Below, piece by piece: positions 22,280-32,165 of a stretch of DNA of 64,000 bases. Position 1 is the stretch's first letter; each line of letters begins with the position of its first letter. A program made the position numbers and the translations under genes. Source of the stretch: Acanthococcus lagerstroemiae (lineage: Eukaryota; Arthropoda; Insecta; Hemiptera; Eriococcidae); NCBI GenBank assembly GCA_031841125.1, contig CM063107.1, positions 22,834,499 to 22,898,498 on the forward strand. Direction: 5' to 3'. A model generated the notes under the pieces. It made no database searches. It saw only the letters and a list, made by a program, of their open reading frames with translations, and was not told the DNA's origin.

Positions 22280-23550
22280 GAAATTTTTTATGGAAAGATC
22301 ACTAAAATAGGAGTTTTTGGGTCGTTGATTTCGAAAATTTCATCAGAAGATTCTTCTTTCAACCCGGAATTGACTTTTAGAGTTTTCTATTCTTGGAAAA
22401 TTGAGTAACGAATCAAAATACGAGCAGTTTTTCGCATCGCTGAATTCGAAAGCTTCTATGAGCTTTCTTATTAAACTGCGATTTGGGCCCCAAAATTCAA
22501 AAGTATTTTCTAGGAAATCGAATAAAATATTAGAATCTTCTGGGTTGCTGAATTTGAAAATTTTATCAGATTCCTCTTGTATTCCCGATTTACGCTTCAA
22601 AGGCCAAAACTGATCTCCAGAAGAGATTAAAATTGACTTCCCGGTAACCGAATCAAATATCGAAATTGGGAAGGGGAGAGAAGAGGTCGCCTAATTTGGA
22701 AATTCCATCAACGCGATAAATTTTAGATATTGACTCTAGGGTAGGCCCCAAACACCAAAATGACAGTCGAAATTGAACGAACTTGATTTAATCTTTCAAC
22801 ATTTTCATAACCATCAAATTACCAAAATTTAAAATGGAGGAAAAATTTCAAAATTTATCCAAGTATGAGTTATTATAAGGGGAACATTCCAGTCTTTGAT
22901 AATCAAAAAACAATGAAATCGAACCAAAATTAGGAATTACAGTAATAGTCGCTGTTTCAATCGATTACTTGGGTTTTCAATGCCAATTAATTTTTGTTAA
23001 TCTTTGGACTTCAAATGTTGGCTGGTAAAGATGCAAGCTTTAATGAGTTTTCTCTTCAACATTACGCGCAAAAATTGCTTAACCTAAGAATGATGAAGTC
23101 CAATCAAAGGTCCCAGGGTCATTACTAAATTTGTAACAGCCCCCCTCCTCCCACCTCAAACAAGAAAATGGAAATAAAACAACTTTCACTTCGATAGTAC
23201 AATCATTTTTTATAAAATCATATATGCTGTTTGTGAAAATTCGGATTTGACGATTTAACCCTTTCTCAAGAGATTAGGATGTTTGTAATGATGAAAATGA
23301 ATCAGCAATTTTTAGCATTTTCAAAAACAGTCTGTTAATTTGAATTTAAGATCGTAAGAACTCTCCACTTCAATAGTCTACTCGATTTGTAAAAACTAAT
23401 TAGTGCTCGTCCATTTCGATTTATGGGGTCTCTTAAGCTTGAATCAGATTCAAAATTTAGCGCATGTTCCAATTCAACTACCCTTAAGGTCAGTAATTAA
23501 TGTCGATAGTCTATCCACTTTGGGATCCCATTCTGAGTTCTGGAGTCCAG
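22280..23550. repeat. Decayed tandem repeat, about 110-130-bp unit
   Basis: Recurring blocks, strongly diverged: GAATCAAAATA/GAATAAAATATTAGAAT, GCTGAATTTGAAAATTT (22325, 22438, 22545), TTTATCAGATTC-like and GGGCCCCAAA. The units near 22300-22620 are clearest and later ones fade toward 23500. No gene. Confidence 0.45.
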
Positions 23551-24015
23551 GGACGTACCGAAGAGTTTTTCTTGATGGAAGGGGGGGGGGGGGGTAGAAA
23601 TTGTGAAAGTCCAACTCAAAATTCCCAAGTATCAATGCAAAAGAAGAAAAACCTTTTGACTTGTTGGATTTTCCCAACCTCTCAACTCAATTCCCAAATA
23701 TCAAAGCAAAAAAAAAAAAAGCAAAAAAAAAAGCTCGCCTGACTGCAATCATAAATTTTCCCGTTGCCCCCTGCCCCCTTATCGGTACGTCCGTGCCTCC
23801 AATAATTTGGCAGTTGGCAAATTTTGAAACTGTTCATTTGAATTTTTCATTTTCTAAGAACGTTGGTTCGTTTGTTTTTTTTTCAATTAAAAATATTTTA
23901 ACTAAAAAATCGGCAAATTTAAAAAAATTTTATTTTTAGTTAAAGTAAAAAATGTTTGTCTGCAAATTTTCCTTCTCCCCCCCCCCAACTGAAAGTCGTT
24001 TCGTCTCTGTATACC
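23551..24015. repeat. Family A fragments
   Basis: A boundary GGGACGTACCGAAG with a G run at 23581-23594 is followed at about 23790-24012 by a MITE-like copy reading TCCAATAATTTGGCAGTTGG to CAACTGAAAGTCGTTTCGTC, the inverse of 19251-19492. Confidence 0.55.
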
Positions 24016-24164
24016 AGAGCACAGTGAGAAACAAACATACGAAGGAAGAATTTCCAATGTTAATATCTTGAAAGGTGAATCTTCAATGTAAGATACAAAC
24101 AGGGCTTTTAAATCTATTTGCGCGCTGTAACCTTTACTCAAAATTAGATTCAGCTGTAACTTAC

Positions 24165-24953
24165 CAGTCTGGAAGGCGATACAGTGGAATGAAACTTTTG
24201 TCCACCTCAGTTGTCTGTCACCTTCGACAATATAGCTTCCGCGATTTGTGGTTTACAGGATCATCTGCAACAGTGATTCGATACCGCTGTGTTCACTGTA
24301 TTATTTGATTCCTCCTCCTCAGCTTCAACACCGCTGTATATCTAATTCATTATACAGAAATAGATCAGCTAGAAGTATTATTGTCACTCGGTGTTTGTTC
24401 ATGAAAATATCAACAGGTGCTCACCAAAGAGGAAATAGAATTATCGTTTTGTTCGTCCTCGTTATCACGGAATGCTGTCGTTATAATATCTTCTTGGATT
24501 TCTTCTCATCTCTCCATGTTCATAAGTAAATTGTTTTTCACTCACCTCATCGATTTCTTTTACTTTTGAAGATTGCTCGTCGTCGGCTGCTCCTTCCTTT
24601 CCGGAATGTTATGCTATAATATAACCAAATGTCCTCAAATTGGTACTTGTCTCACGAATACACATGTAAGTGCCGGTATTTTACATGAAAATAAACTTTG
24701 GAAGTTTTCTAATAGGGTGATGAGAATCGCTTAAGATAGGATCTAACAACTTACCAGTAAAGATCGAGTAGTCCGTTTAATAAATTTTCCACTTCTGGAA
24801 TCGTAATACAATTCTTCTCTTCTCGTCTCTTGGTCCATTTTTTTCCACCATCCATCTCTGCAATGGAGCACCAAGAATTACCAACATATATGCCGCGTAC
24901 CATAAATCGAAAAATGCCAAACAATAATAACACGTAACTGAGATTAACTTACC
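24165..24953 (-). CDS. Candidate spliced gene, first exons (unknown protein)
   Basis: Reading the minus strand: a non-coding exon ends at 24953 before GTAAGT; after a 95-bp intron, CTCCATTGCAG opens an exon at 24857 with ATG at 24855. This gives MDGGKKWTKRREEKNC and a leucine-rich helical end, closing at 24755 before GTAAGT. Further exon-like blocks with donors follow: about 24613-24546 (KEGAADDEQSSKVKEIDE in one frame), 24504-24425 (EIQEDIITTAFRDNEDEQND) and 24264-24165 (ending FIPLYRLPDW). The peptides are consistently acidic and charged and each donor is good, but the phases do not join in one continuous frame and one block has a stop. Either junctions are misread or the gene is decayed. 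Not a family I recognise. Confidence 0.4.
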
Positions 24954-25344
24954 TATTCACAAATAATTAATTTGTAGTTCAGAGAGATGACACAAGACGA
25001 ACGTTATACGTTAATCGTGCCGACCTGCCGAACTGATCGTTATTTTTAAAAGTTGTAAACACAAACAGAAACGACAAATCTTTTAACTTTACACGGCAGG
25101 TGGCAGCTGTGTAGGCGTTGAATCGGGATTCACGGGTACTGTACGCTCATAAGCGCAAATTATGATATTTACATTCGTTTTACGGATACGTAGAACTGTG
25201 GTATTACAACTACGAAAATTAGTTCGCGGACCTTACCACTACTCCTGCATAATTTTTTCGTATAATTTGTACATGTAGTAGTTCAGTGGACTTGCGCATA
25301 TTCACACCAGCTCTGCGCCGACGTAAAACAGTTTTGGTAATGAA

Positions 25345-25361
25345 AAATGTTCAACGGGTAA
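25345..25361 (-). repeat. 17-bp terminal inverted repeat, right
   Basis: AAATGTTCAACGGGTAA, the exact inverse of 17479-17495. Confidence 0.7.
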
Positions 25362-25776
25362 TAGTATGAACCATGCATTACTCTATTATACCCTGCGATT
25401 TATTCAAATTCAACTGAATTCTTTTACAAATGAGGACCTTTCTGGCAGAAGCTTGTGTAGTACACAGTTAAACTTGAACCAGAATTACAGAGCAGTGAGC
25501 AGATGGTTTTTGCTCGGAATAATTTCGCGAACTGCTTTTTTCATGAACCAACTCATTTAATTTGCTCCTGCTCGGAGTCGACCAACGTTATTGCTTGCGT
25601 ACAGGTGAATTAAATTAACCCTTCCGCATATAATTAACCAGGGTGACGCGCCTACCTGGTAAAACAGGAGCGTTTTAGTTTGAGTAAACCTGACAACTTG
25701 ATACGAAACTACGAGCGTCAACTTATACTGAGCGAACTATATTTTCGGCCAAAGCGACACAATCGTCTTCTTACAG
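25362..25776. other. No recognised feature
   Basis: Flank between the 17-bp repeat and the plus-strand exons. Contains a pyrimidine tract ending CTTCTTACAG at 25776, used as the acceptor of the next feature. Confidence 0.35.
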
Positions 25777-26237
25777 TTTGAGTACAACTTTCATTCTGGC
25801 TTGGAGCAAGAGGTAGCCAATTGGCTGAAATACTGGCAGAATGCGATAACCAGGGCGAAAAAGCTAGAAGAGAGAAAGGAAGCAGGAGGTGCAACACAAT
25901 TTTTAAATTGTTCATTCATTCATTCTTTTCTTTCCAGCCGCCAAAAAGAACCTTGAAAACAGTGATGAACAACATGAAGTGGTGTCAAGTCAATCGTCAT
26001 TGGAGCAGCGTACTGGTAATATTAGGACGTTGTATTGCTGTATTTTTTTCTATTCTAATTTTAAAAGATTCATTTATACTTTCCAATTTCAATTCAGAAC
26101 ACTGATACACGCAATTTATAGTATATTAAATACACCTGACATTTCTTTTTATCATTACCACTCTTCATTTAATATTTATTGCAGTTTTCTTATGTTTAAA
26201 ATTAGAAGAAGAAAAAAATGAATGCGTCACTGTATAA
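25777..26237 (+). CDS. Candidate spliced gene, three 3' exons (unknown protein)
   Basis: Three exons join in one open frame: 25777-25888 (FEYNFHSGLEQEVANWLK, then a Lys/Glu-rich helix ending AGG), 25938-26015 (AAKKNLENSDEQHEVV onward to EQRT) and 26185-26237 (FLCLKLEEEKNECVTV, stop TAA 26235-26237). Introns are 49 and 169 bp. Acceptors CTTCTTACAG, TTTCTTTCCAG and TTATTGCAG are good; donors are GGTGCAA (weak) and GGTAAT. Both junctions keep phase 1, which would be unlikely by chance. The product is a small acidic/helical protein tail; I do not recognise it. It sits between the 7.9-kb segment and the right GCGTTTT border, so it may belong to the outer insert. The 5' exons were not found. Confidence 0.5.
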
Positions 26238-26479
26238 GTATTAAAATTTATAGTGCACAATGTTTATTTCTTCGTCGTTTTCAATTCTTAAAATTTTTTA
26301 TCATTGTTGTAATGGACATTTTAGTTGTTTTATGGTTGACTAGTTTATGAAAAATGTTTACCTACATTTTTGAAACGATGTGTGTTCCTATGCTTATTTT
26401 CATTTATTTATTTTTTTACCAATCTGTTTTCCTATTAATATTAAATATAATTTTTGCATATTTAATTTCTATTCAATTA
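26238..26479. other. AT-rich 3' flank
   Basis: Very AT-rich sequence with several AATATAA/ATTAAA strings but no unambiguous polyadenylation signal. Confidence 0.3.
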
Positions 26480-26700
26480 TTTTTTCTTAAAAAGTACTGA
26501 AAAGAAGCGCTTTTGAAAATTATTTGTGAGGGCGTTTTTTAAGAAACAATCGGAAGGAGCGTTTTTAAATTCATTAGAAAAGAGGCGTTTTACAAACGTC
26601 ACATAAACGCTCTCATATAAAGAACGCTTGGTTACTTGGCGTTTTTTGATACGTTGAAAATCGCGCGTTTTCTGGTAAGTTGAAAAATCGCGCGGTTTCA
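26480..26700. repeat. Right GCGTTTT-rich border of the insert in R1
   Basis: AAGCGCTTTTG, GGGCGTTTTTT, GGAGCGTTTTT, GAGGCGTTTTAC, TGGCGTTTTTTG and two GTTGAAAATCGCGCG-like strings (26655 and 26680) occur within 220 bp. These resemble 15631-16070 in motif and in direct orientation. Confidence 0.5.
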
Positions 26701-28063
26701 TCGGTCTCACATTATCTCCCGCGTTCCGCCCGGCGGTATTTTGCCCGTAGGGTTCAAGAACTGTTCCCGGCGGCATCCGTCAAGGTGCCAGAGGATTTCC
26801 CTCTGCTTAGTGTAGGAGAGGTGGACAACGCGATCAACCGGATCAGAACGAAGAAGAGGAAGACGCCTGGTCCGGACATGATTCCCAACGTTATCTGGGA
26901 AGTAGTCTACCGAGCAGACCTGTCTCTCCTGACCAACGTATTCAATCGCGCATTGCAGGAGGGGACATTTCCGAGTAAATGGAAGACGGCGCTGCTGGCA
27001 CTGATCAAGAAGCCAGGGAAGCCAGATGGCCAGCCGTTCTCGTAACGGCCTATTTGCCTGCTCAACAACGTCAGCAAGGTGTTCGAATGTACCATCGTGG
27101 ATAGGCTGGAGGAGCACTTTCGAAGGCGGAAGACGATTTCAAGCAGTCAGTACGGATTCAGAACTGGCCGCTCGACTGCGGACGCCGCGCTGAAGTTGAA
27201 GAGTCTGGTACAGAAGGCGATCCGCGAGCGGGAGTTCTGCGCGGCGGTCAGCCTTGACATCAAGAACGCGTTCAACTCCATTCCATATACGCGTATCATG
27301 GAGGCGTTGGAGTTGGCGCGGATACCTGGTCACCTCGTGCGCATCATCAGGAGCTACTTTGACGGCCACCGGATAGAGCTGGAGTTGGCGGGCGGACCAG
27401 TCATCAGAGAGATGACCTGTGGCGTACCTCAGGGATCAGTACTCGGACCTACCTGGTGGAACGTCGCCTTCAACGGGATGCTCAGGCTGGCACTACCACC
27501 AGGCGTTAAGCTCATCCGCTACGCCGACGACACGCTGGTGGTGTCTCAAGCCGAGTCGACAGCAGAGGTCACGCGACGAGTTAACCAGGCATTAGAGATG
27601 CTGACCCACTGGATAGAGTCGGCAGGGCTGCGCTTAGAGCGGAAAAGGACGGAAGCGGTTTTGTTTGCAACGCGACGCAAGTACAGCCTACCCACCTTCG
27701 TCCTAAAAGGAGTGGAAATTGGTTTCTGTTCAGCCCTGAAGTACCTGGGGTTGCGGTTCGACGGGAAGTTGCAGTTCCAAGAGCACTTCTGACGGACAGC
27801 TGTCCCGTCTAATGTCGAACCTAAGGAGACCGAAGGAGAAGCGGAGAAGGATGTACGTGAACGTCATCATGTCGGTCCTCCTATACGGGGCGCCAGTATT
27901 TGCCGACGCCATCAAGATTCCATACAGAAGAGCGGAGAGGGAGAAGATCCAGCGAGATGCCACGATGAGGTGTATCAGTGCGTACCGCACTGTTTCTTCG
28001 AAGGCAGTAGGCGTATTAGGGCGTATACCGCCAATTGAACTGAGGAAGCATCAACGACAGTGA
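26701..28063 (+). pseudogene. R1-type reverse transcriptase, broken
   Basis: Continues the R1 ORF2 after the 11-kb insert. Visible in order: RRVQELFPAAS near 26740, KTPGPDMIPN near 26860, a linker to RPICLLNNVSKVFE (preceded by a TAA at 27043-27045 where the family has Tyr), SQYGFRTGRSTADA near 27150, LDIKNAFNSIP near 27255, GVPQGSVLGPTWWN near 27420, and an intact catalytic LIRYADDTLVV near 27510. LKYLGLRFDGKLQF is followed by a stop or frameshift at 27790, after which LRRPKEKRRRMYVNVIMSVL and FADAI..PYRRAEREKIQRDA show the thumb/C-terminal region. The element is GC-rich relative to its flanks. Confidence 0.85.
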
Positions 28064-28538
28064 CGGCGTGATCAGTCGTCTCGCGCCCGACACGCTGGTC
28101 CCGGAGATGATGAAGAGCAGAAGCAGTTGGAACCGAGTGTCGGCCATTGTCTCCGCCATCATGAAGAAGAAGATGGAGACGGAGTGGTCGAGCCACGGCA
28201 GAGCTCCCCCGTTGTCACCGCCTGCCTGCGCCGTCACGCGTACCAAGACGGGTGGAGGTGAGGGGTGAGTGAAGAGGCAGCGCGTCCGGCTGTGGGGGAC
28301 CTGAACTCCAGGAGAGTGCTCAGGGAGCGCGGACCTCGGTCAGTAGGGAACCCCATGGTGGCCCTTGCAGGACGCGCGCATCGGTTGCGGCACGGTGAAA
28401 TGGAGGCTCGGGTCCGGCCTCAAAACGTCCCTCCGGCCACTCATGCGATACTCGAAAAGGTAGTTTCCGGGGCCGGGGGTGCGGTGTCACAGGGGCCACT
28501 TTGGCATGTGTGCATCACCATACGTCCCACCACACCAT
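28064..28538 (+). mobile_element. R1-type C-terminal remnant and 3' UTR
   Basis: SRLAPDTLVPEMMKSRSSWN and MKKKMETEW are the very C-terminal R1 segment. The zinc-knuckle part expected before it is missing, implying a deletion near 28065. The 3' UTR then runs to CATACGTCCCACCACACCA at 28538 with no poly(A), as R1 elements have. Beyond this point the sequence becomes the 1-kb repeat in inverse orientation. Confidence 0.7.
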
Positions 28539-28539
28539 T

Positions 28540-28975
28540 CCCATTAAGAATTATTACTTTTTAACACAGATACACAGAGCTTATGAAGATAATAATCATC
28601 TTCTTAAACTACTTTACCACGTCACAGAGTTATATCGTTTATGGGGCTTATTCACCTCCCCCCTTTCATCTATTTGCCCCATATTTAAAATTGATACCCT
28701 TGCAATGACGGGAGGGGGTTCTAGTATTTTGTAAATTTCAATATGGGTATCCAATAATTGGTTTCAAAGGTCGCTAAATTCAGTTTTGGTAATATTTTGG
28801 CCATATTCCCCAAACTGTGGCGCATACCAATGGGAAGGAGGTGCAAGATGATAGTTGTGATAAACACACAGAAAAAATTAAAGATCATGGAAAGTGGTTG
28901 AACATGATTTTCATATTATAAATTTCACTTAGTACAAAATGGTTGATACATATTTTTTTATTGCCCATAAAACTT
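28540..28975 (-). repeat. 1-kb dispersed repeat, partial inverse copy
   Basis: Inverse match to about 31270-31690: AATAATCATCTTCTT, CCCCATATTTAAAATTGATAC and TTCCCCAAACTGTGGCGC are shared. The R1 element abuts it at 28538, so the R1 copy likely landed inside this repeat. Confidence 0.7.
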
Positions 28976-29555
28976 GCTTTTTCAAGATTCTCAATTTTAA
29001 TAAGGACCAAATTCTTCTTGTATCTTCTTCCCCACCACAGTATGTCACTTGTTTTACGGATGAAAAAATTTTCAATCAAAGGAATTCATTCCTATTTGTA
29101 CATTAAAATTTATTACAAATTATGTAATTGTTTTTGAGGTATATTTTAAAACATTCTCAGAATAAGTTAAAAAAATTGTTCAAACTGGTCTCCATTACGT
29201 TCTAAACATATTTTGGCCCGTCGAATCACTGAAATAGTAGACGCTTCCAGCGCATCTGTATTTTCTCTTTTCTGTTTTATTTCTTCCTGTATCCACGTCA
29301 ATAATTCGCTCCTCTACTGCGGTCTTCCGCTACAGTACACTATTCTCTTCATTTCACCACGTATAAAAAAATGATGCTTCCCCAGAAAATAGACAATTCA
29401 TGTAAATGGGCTCTAACTCTGTCCCTTATTATCAGAATGCTGTGCGCAATATGTCAAAATTGAAGAAAGAAACTTTTCTGATGGTGACAGTGGGTAAAAG
29501 TGCTCCCTAGTTTAGCCAAACATACTTAGAAAATTGAAAATGCACTTCAAATGTC
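28976..29555. other. No recognised feature
   Basis: AT-rich; ORFs at 28885-29137 are mirror shadows. A GCAGAATGC-poor stretch with no motif. Confidence 0.3.
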
Positions 29556-30530
29556 CATCAACGTGGGTGTCGACCTATTCAAGTTTCAGTTTTTTTTTTG
29601 TCCGCTGGAAGGGTTTAATACATAATTTTCAGGAACTACTGTTCCCCATTGTTGAAGAGGTAAGTTGTGGCAACACAGTATAGATCTTATAATCTTCAAG
29701 TTACCTTTAGAGAGCCTCAATGTTGTGCCTGAGAAGAGATATGTCCTCCAACGTGGATAATTTTCAAACCTCTTTGAAGAGTTCCACTGTAAGCATAAAC
29801 TTCTCTCAAATGCTCGTATACATAACTCCCTCATAACTTCCTCTAGAAAGCTCTGTAAGAACGTCTGTGTAATAATGATAATTTGTATACTAAAATAATC
29901 ATTTATCGTTGAGATCGTGGTTTCTAAAGAAAAAGTGTCCTTCATCGTGGACATCAACAGCCATATTGAATTTACAGCTAGGAATTTGTAAAAATGTAAT
30001 AATATATTTAATTTGGACACATTACATTCAGCTACATGTATCAAATATTCTCCGCATATTTATCCACTGGGAAAAGGAAAATGGCGATTTTGTCCTTAAG
30101 CGTGGACATAAAATAAGTATATTCAACGTGGACACTCAAGAATTTCTTGTATCCACGTTGAAGTACGTGAATCTTTCGACACTTAGAAGCAGTCTGTAGG
30201 AAGAGCCTTTAAATTTTCTTCGTGCAGAGACTACTTTCCTAGATGAATTTTACGTACTTCATAAAACCATGATCCGTTAGGTTCTAACCCACGATGCCGC
30301 TGTGTGATCATACAGCCTCATCTTATCATCGCACTATGTAAACGTGAAAATTTGTCTTTCAACGTGGACAACAATTTTTTTAATGACTCTACAACCCTCC
30401 CAAAATCAAATTTAAGCCCGCCTAGTACCGGAATATGGTTTCTCAATACCCCTAGAATCGATTTCGACGAAAAACATTTGAAAAGTGAACCTCGTTTTTT
30501 TTTTGTTTTTGTCCACGTTGAATTGTCCAT
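29556..30530. repeat. Cluster of TCAACGTGGACA motifs
   Basis: The string CAACGTGG or its complement recurs at about 29558, 29748, 29945 (ATCGTGGACA), 30102 (AGCGTGGACA), 30125, 30150 (inverse), 30358 and 30508 (inverse). Spacing is mixed but often near 150-200 bp, suggesting a decayed repeat. A minus-strand ORF at 29586-30044 has no family match. Confidence 0.4.
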
Positions 30531-30553
30531 TTTCTGGAGAATCACCCAAGGGA

Positions 30554-30820
30554 CCTGATGCGCAAAATCCCCGCCAGTTACCCCCGTAACTAAAGGGGAA
30601 CCAAGGGTAACTGACGGGTTTCTGGGTAATCTGAGGGTAACCGAGGGTTGGTGTGGTGGGACGTATGGTGATGCACGCATGCCAAAGTGGCCACTAAGAT
30701 ACCGCACCCTCAGCACCGGAAACTACCCTTTCGGGCATCGCATCAGTGCCGAGGGGAACCGAGGGTTGCAAATGGATAACTTTCCGCGGGTAACGAGAGG
30801 GTAACTGATTGCGTATCGGG
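30554..30820. mobile_element. GGTAACTG-rich MITE, copy 1, with R1 tail inside
   Basis: Ends CTGATGCGCAA and TTGCGTATCGGG. The core has many GGTAACTG/CAGTTACC strings. The element is split at 30650 by an R1 tail. The antisense ORF here, with repeated VTLRLPRNPSVTL, is only translation of the MITE. Confidence 0.7.
30651..30756 (-). mobile_element. R1-type 3' tail insertion with 12-bp TSD
   Basis: Inverse copy of 28440-28538 beginning GTGTGGTGGGACGTATGGTG. AACCGAGGGTTG precedes it at 30639-30650 and follows it at 30757-30768, a 12-bp duplication. This shows that the R1 family is, or was, mobile outside rDNA in this genome. Confidence 0.75.
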
Positions 30821-30828
30821 ATTGGCTA

Positions 30829-30977
30829 CAACCCGCCAGTTACCCGAAAAACTAAAAGGGAACCAAGGGTAACTGATGGGTTTCTGGGTAATCTAAGCGT
30901 TACCTGAGGGTAACCAAGGGTTGCAAATGGGTAACTTTTCTGCGGATAACTAGAGGGTAACTGATCGCGCATCCGGG
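30829..30977. mobile_element. GGTAACTG-rich MITE, copy 2
   Basis: Begins AACCCGCCAGTTACCC and ends CTGATCGCGCATCCGGG, internally parallel to copy 1 (GGTTTCTGGGTAATCT, AAGGGTTGCAAATGGGTAAC). Confidence 0.7.
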
Positions 30978-31046
30978 AAAAGAACAAGAATAAAATCAAA
31001 ACAGTTAAAATTTTCACATTAATTTGGTTAATCAGCAATAATTTCG

Positions 31047-32165
31047 TAATTCTGCCGTATAATCGCAATCAACCTGAGTATGGGGAAAACTTTTTTCATT
31101 ATTCATAATCATAAGACCATAACCCAGCTGGTTCTTCTATCCATGTCAACAGCAATAAATTTTCAACAGCAATTTGTTGGGCCTAGATTCTTTAATCTAC
31201 ATAAATAACATTCCTCATCACCAAATTATAAATTAATACCTCCCCCCCCCCAAGGTGTTACAGGAAATAGAAAAGATAATTTTGTACCAAGTCAAATTCA
31301 TTAACTTTATGAAAATCATATTCAACTACTTTCCACAACCTTTAATTTTTTTCTGCGTGGTTACCACAACTGTCATCTTTCACCTTCTTTCTATTGGTAT
31401 GCACCACAGCCCGGAGAATATGACCAAACTATTACCAAAACCGACTTTAGTCACCTTTGGAACTAATTGTTTGATACCCATATTAAACTTCACAAAATAC
31501 TGGAACCCCCCCCCCCCCTCTCATTGCATGGGCCTCAGTTTCAAATGTGGGGTAAATAGATAAAAGGAGGGAGGTGAATAAGCCTTATAAACGATATAAC
31601 TCTTTGAAGTGGTAAAGTACCCGAAGAAGATGATTATTATCTTCATAAAGTCTGTGCTCTTCTGTGTTAAAAAGTAATAATTCTTAATGGGGATATCTTG
31701 AACTCCATTTTAAGCAGTTCTAATCCAGGTACTAGAAAATCGCTTATAACCTTTTTTACCGGAAATTTAATGTACAATCTATTGCAAATAGAAAAATAGT
31801 AGCTTAAGAAGGCAAGTTTCACGGGAAATTAAAAAAATATTAAAATTTTCTGATATAATTTGTATTAAAATTGATTTTATGAACACCCTGTTGAACCAAT
31901 CCAGACTTTTTTTTTCCTGTGGTTACCACAAATGCCCTCTACTATTACCTACTGGTACCATTTTCCTGTCTATCTCCAGTCACGAGAAGTAAAAAATAAA
32001 TTCGAAGATAGAAAACTTTTCAAAGTTTGACCATAACTCAGTCCCTTCAAAAGTACGAGTATGCAAACATATCGACATAGTGTCGGGGTAGGTTGCCTAC
32101 TTACAAGGTGGAAGGAGGGTCATTGCACAAGAGACACTGTATAATTCCATACAAATCTATTGTAA
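31047..32165 (+). repeat. 1-kb dispersed repeat, copy 1
   Basis: Starts AATTCTGCCGTATAATCGCA and ends near CATTGCACAAGAGACACTGT. About 1.1 kb, matching 48103-49110 in the same orientation and 28540-28975 in inverse. It holds poly-C runs at 31243 and 31507 but no ORF with a motif (the 102-codon ORF at 31255 is not supported). Confidence 0.75.

Larger units (their letters stand above)
17479..25361 (-). mobile_element. Candidate 7.9-kb DNA transposon with perfect 17-bp TIR and spliced gene
   Basis: TTACCCGTTGAACATTT at 17479-17495 occurs as its exact reverse complement at 25345-25361. Inside both ends lie several hundred bases rich in CCACTAC, TTGCGCTT/TGCGCAAG and GCGTTGAACA-like strings, which look like subterminal binding-site repeats. 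Between the ends, minus-strand exons with good splice sites are interspersed with family A repeats sitting in the introns. No direct target duplication is obvious, and TTA/TAA at the tips could belong to the TIR. No known transposase motif was recognised, so the superfamily is unknown. A chance 17-bp inverted repeat in 8 kb is unlikely, but a second copy is needed for proof. Confidence 0.5.

Noticed and set aside
26707..27117. Minus-strand ORF of 136 codons opposite the R1 reverse transcriptase
   Set aside because: Antisense shadow in GC-rich coding DNA; no family motif, while the plus strand has clear RT motifs.
30318..30716. Minus-strand ORF of 132 codons with repeated VTLRLPRNPSVTL
   Set aside because: It is a read-through of the GGTAACTG MITE and the R1 tail; the repeat is in the DNA.
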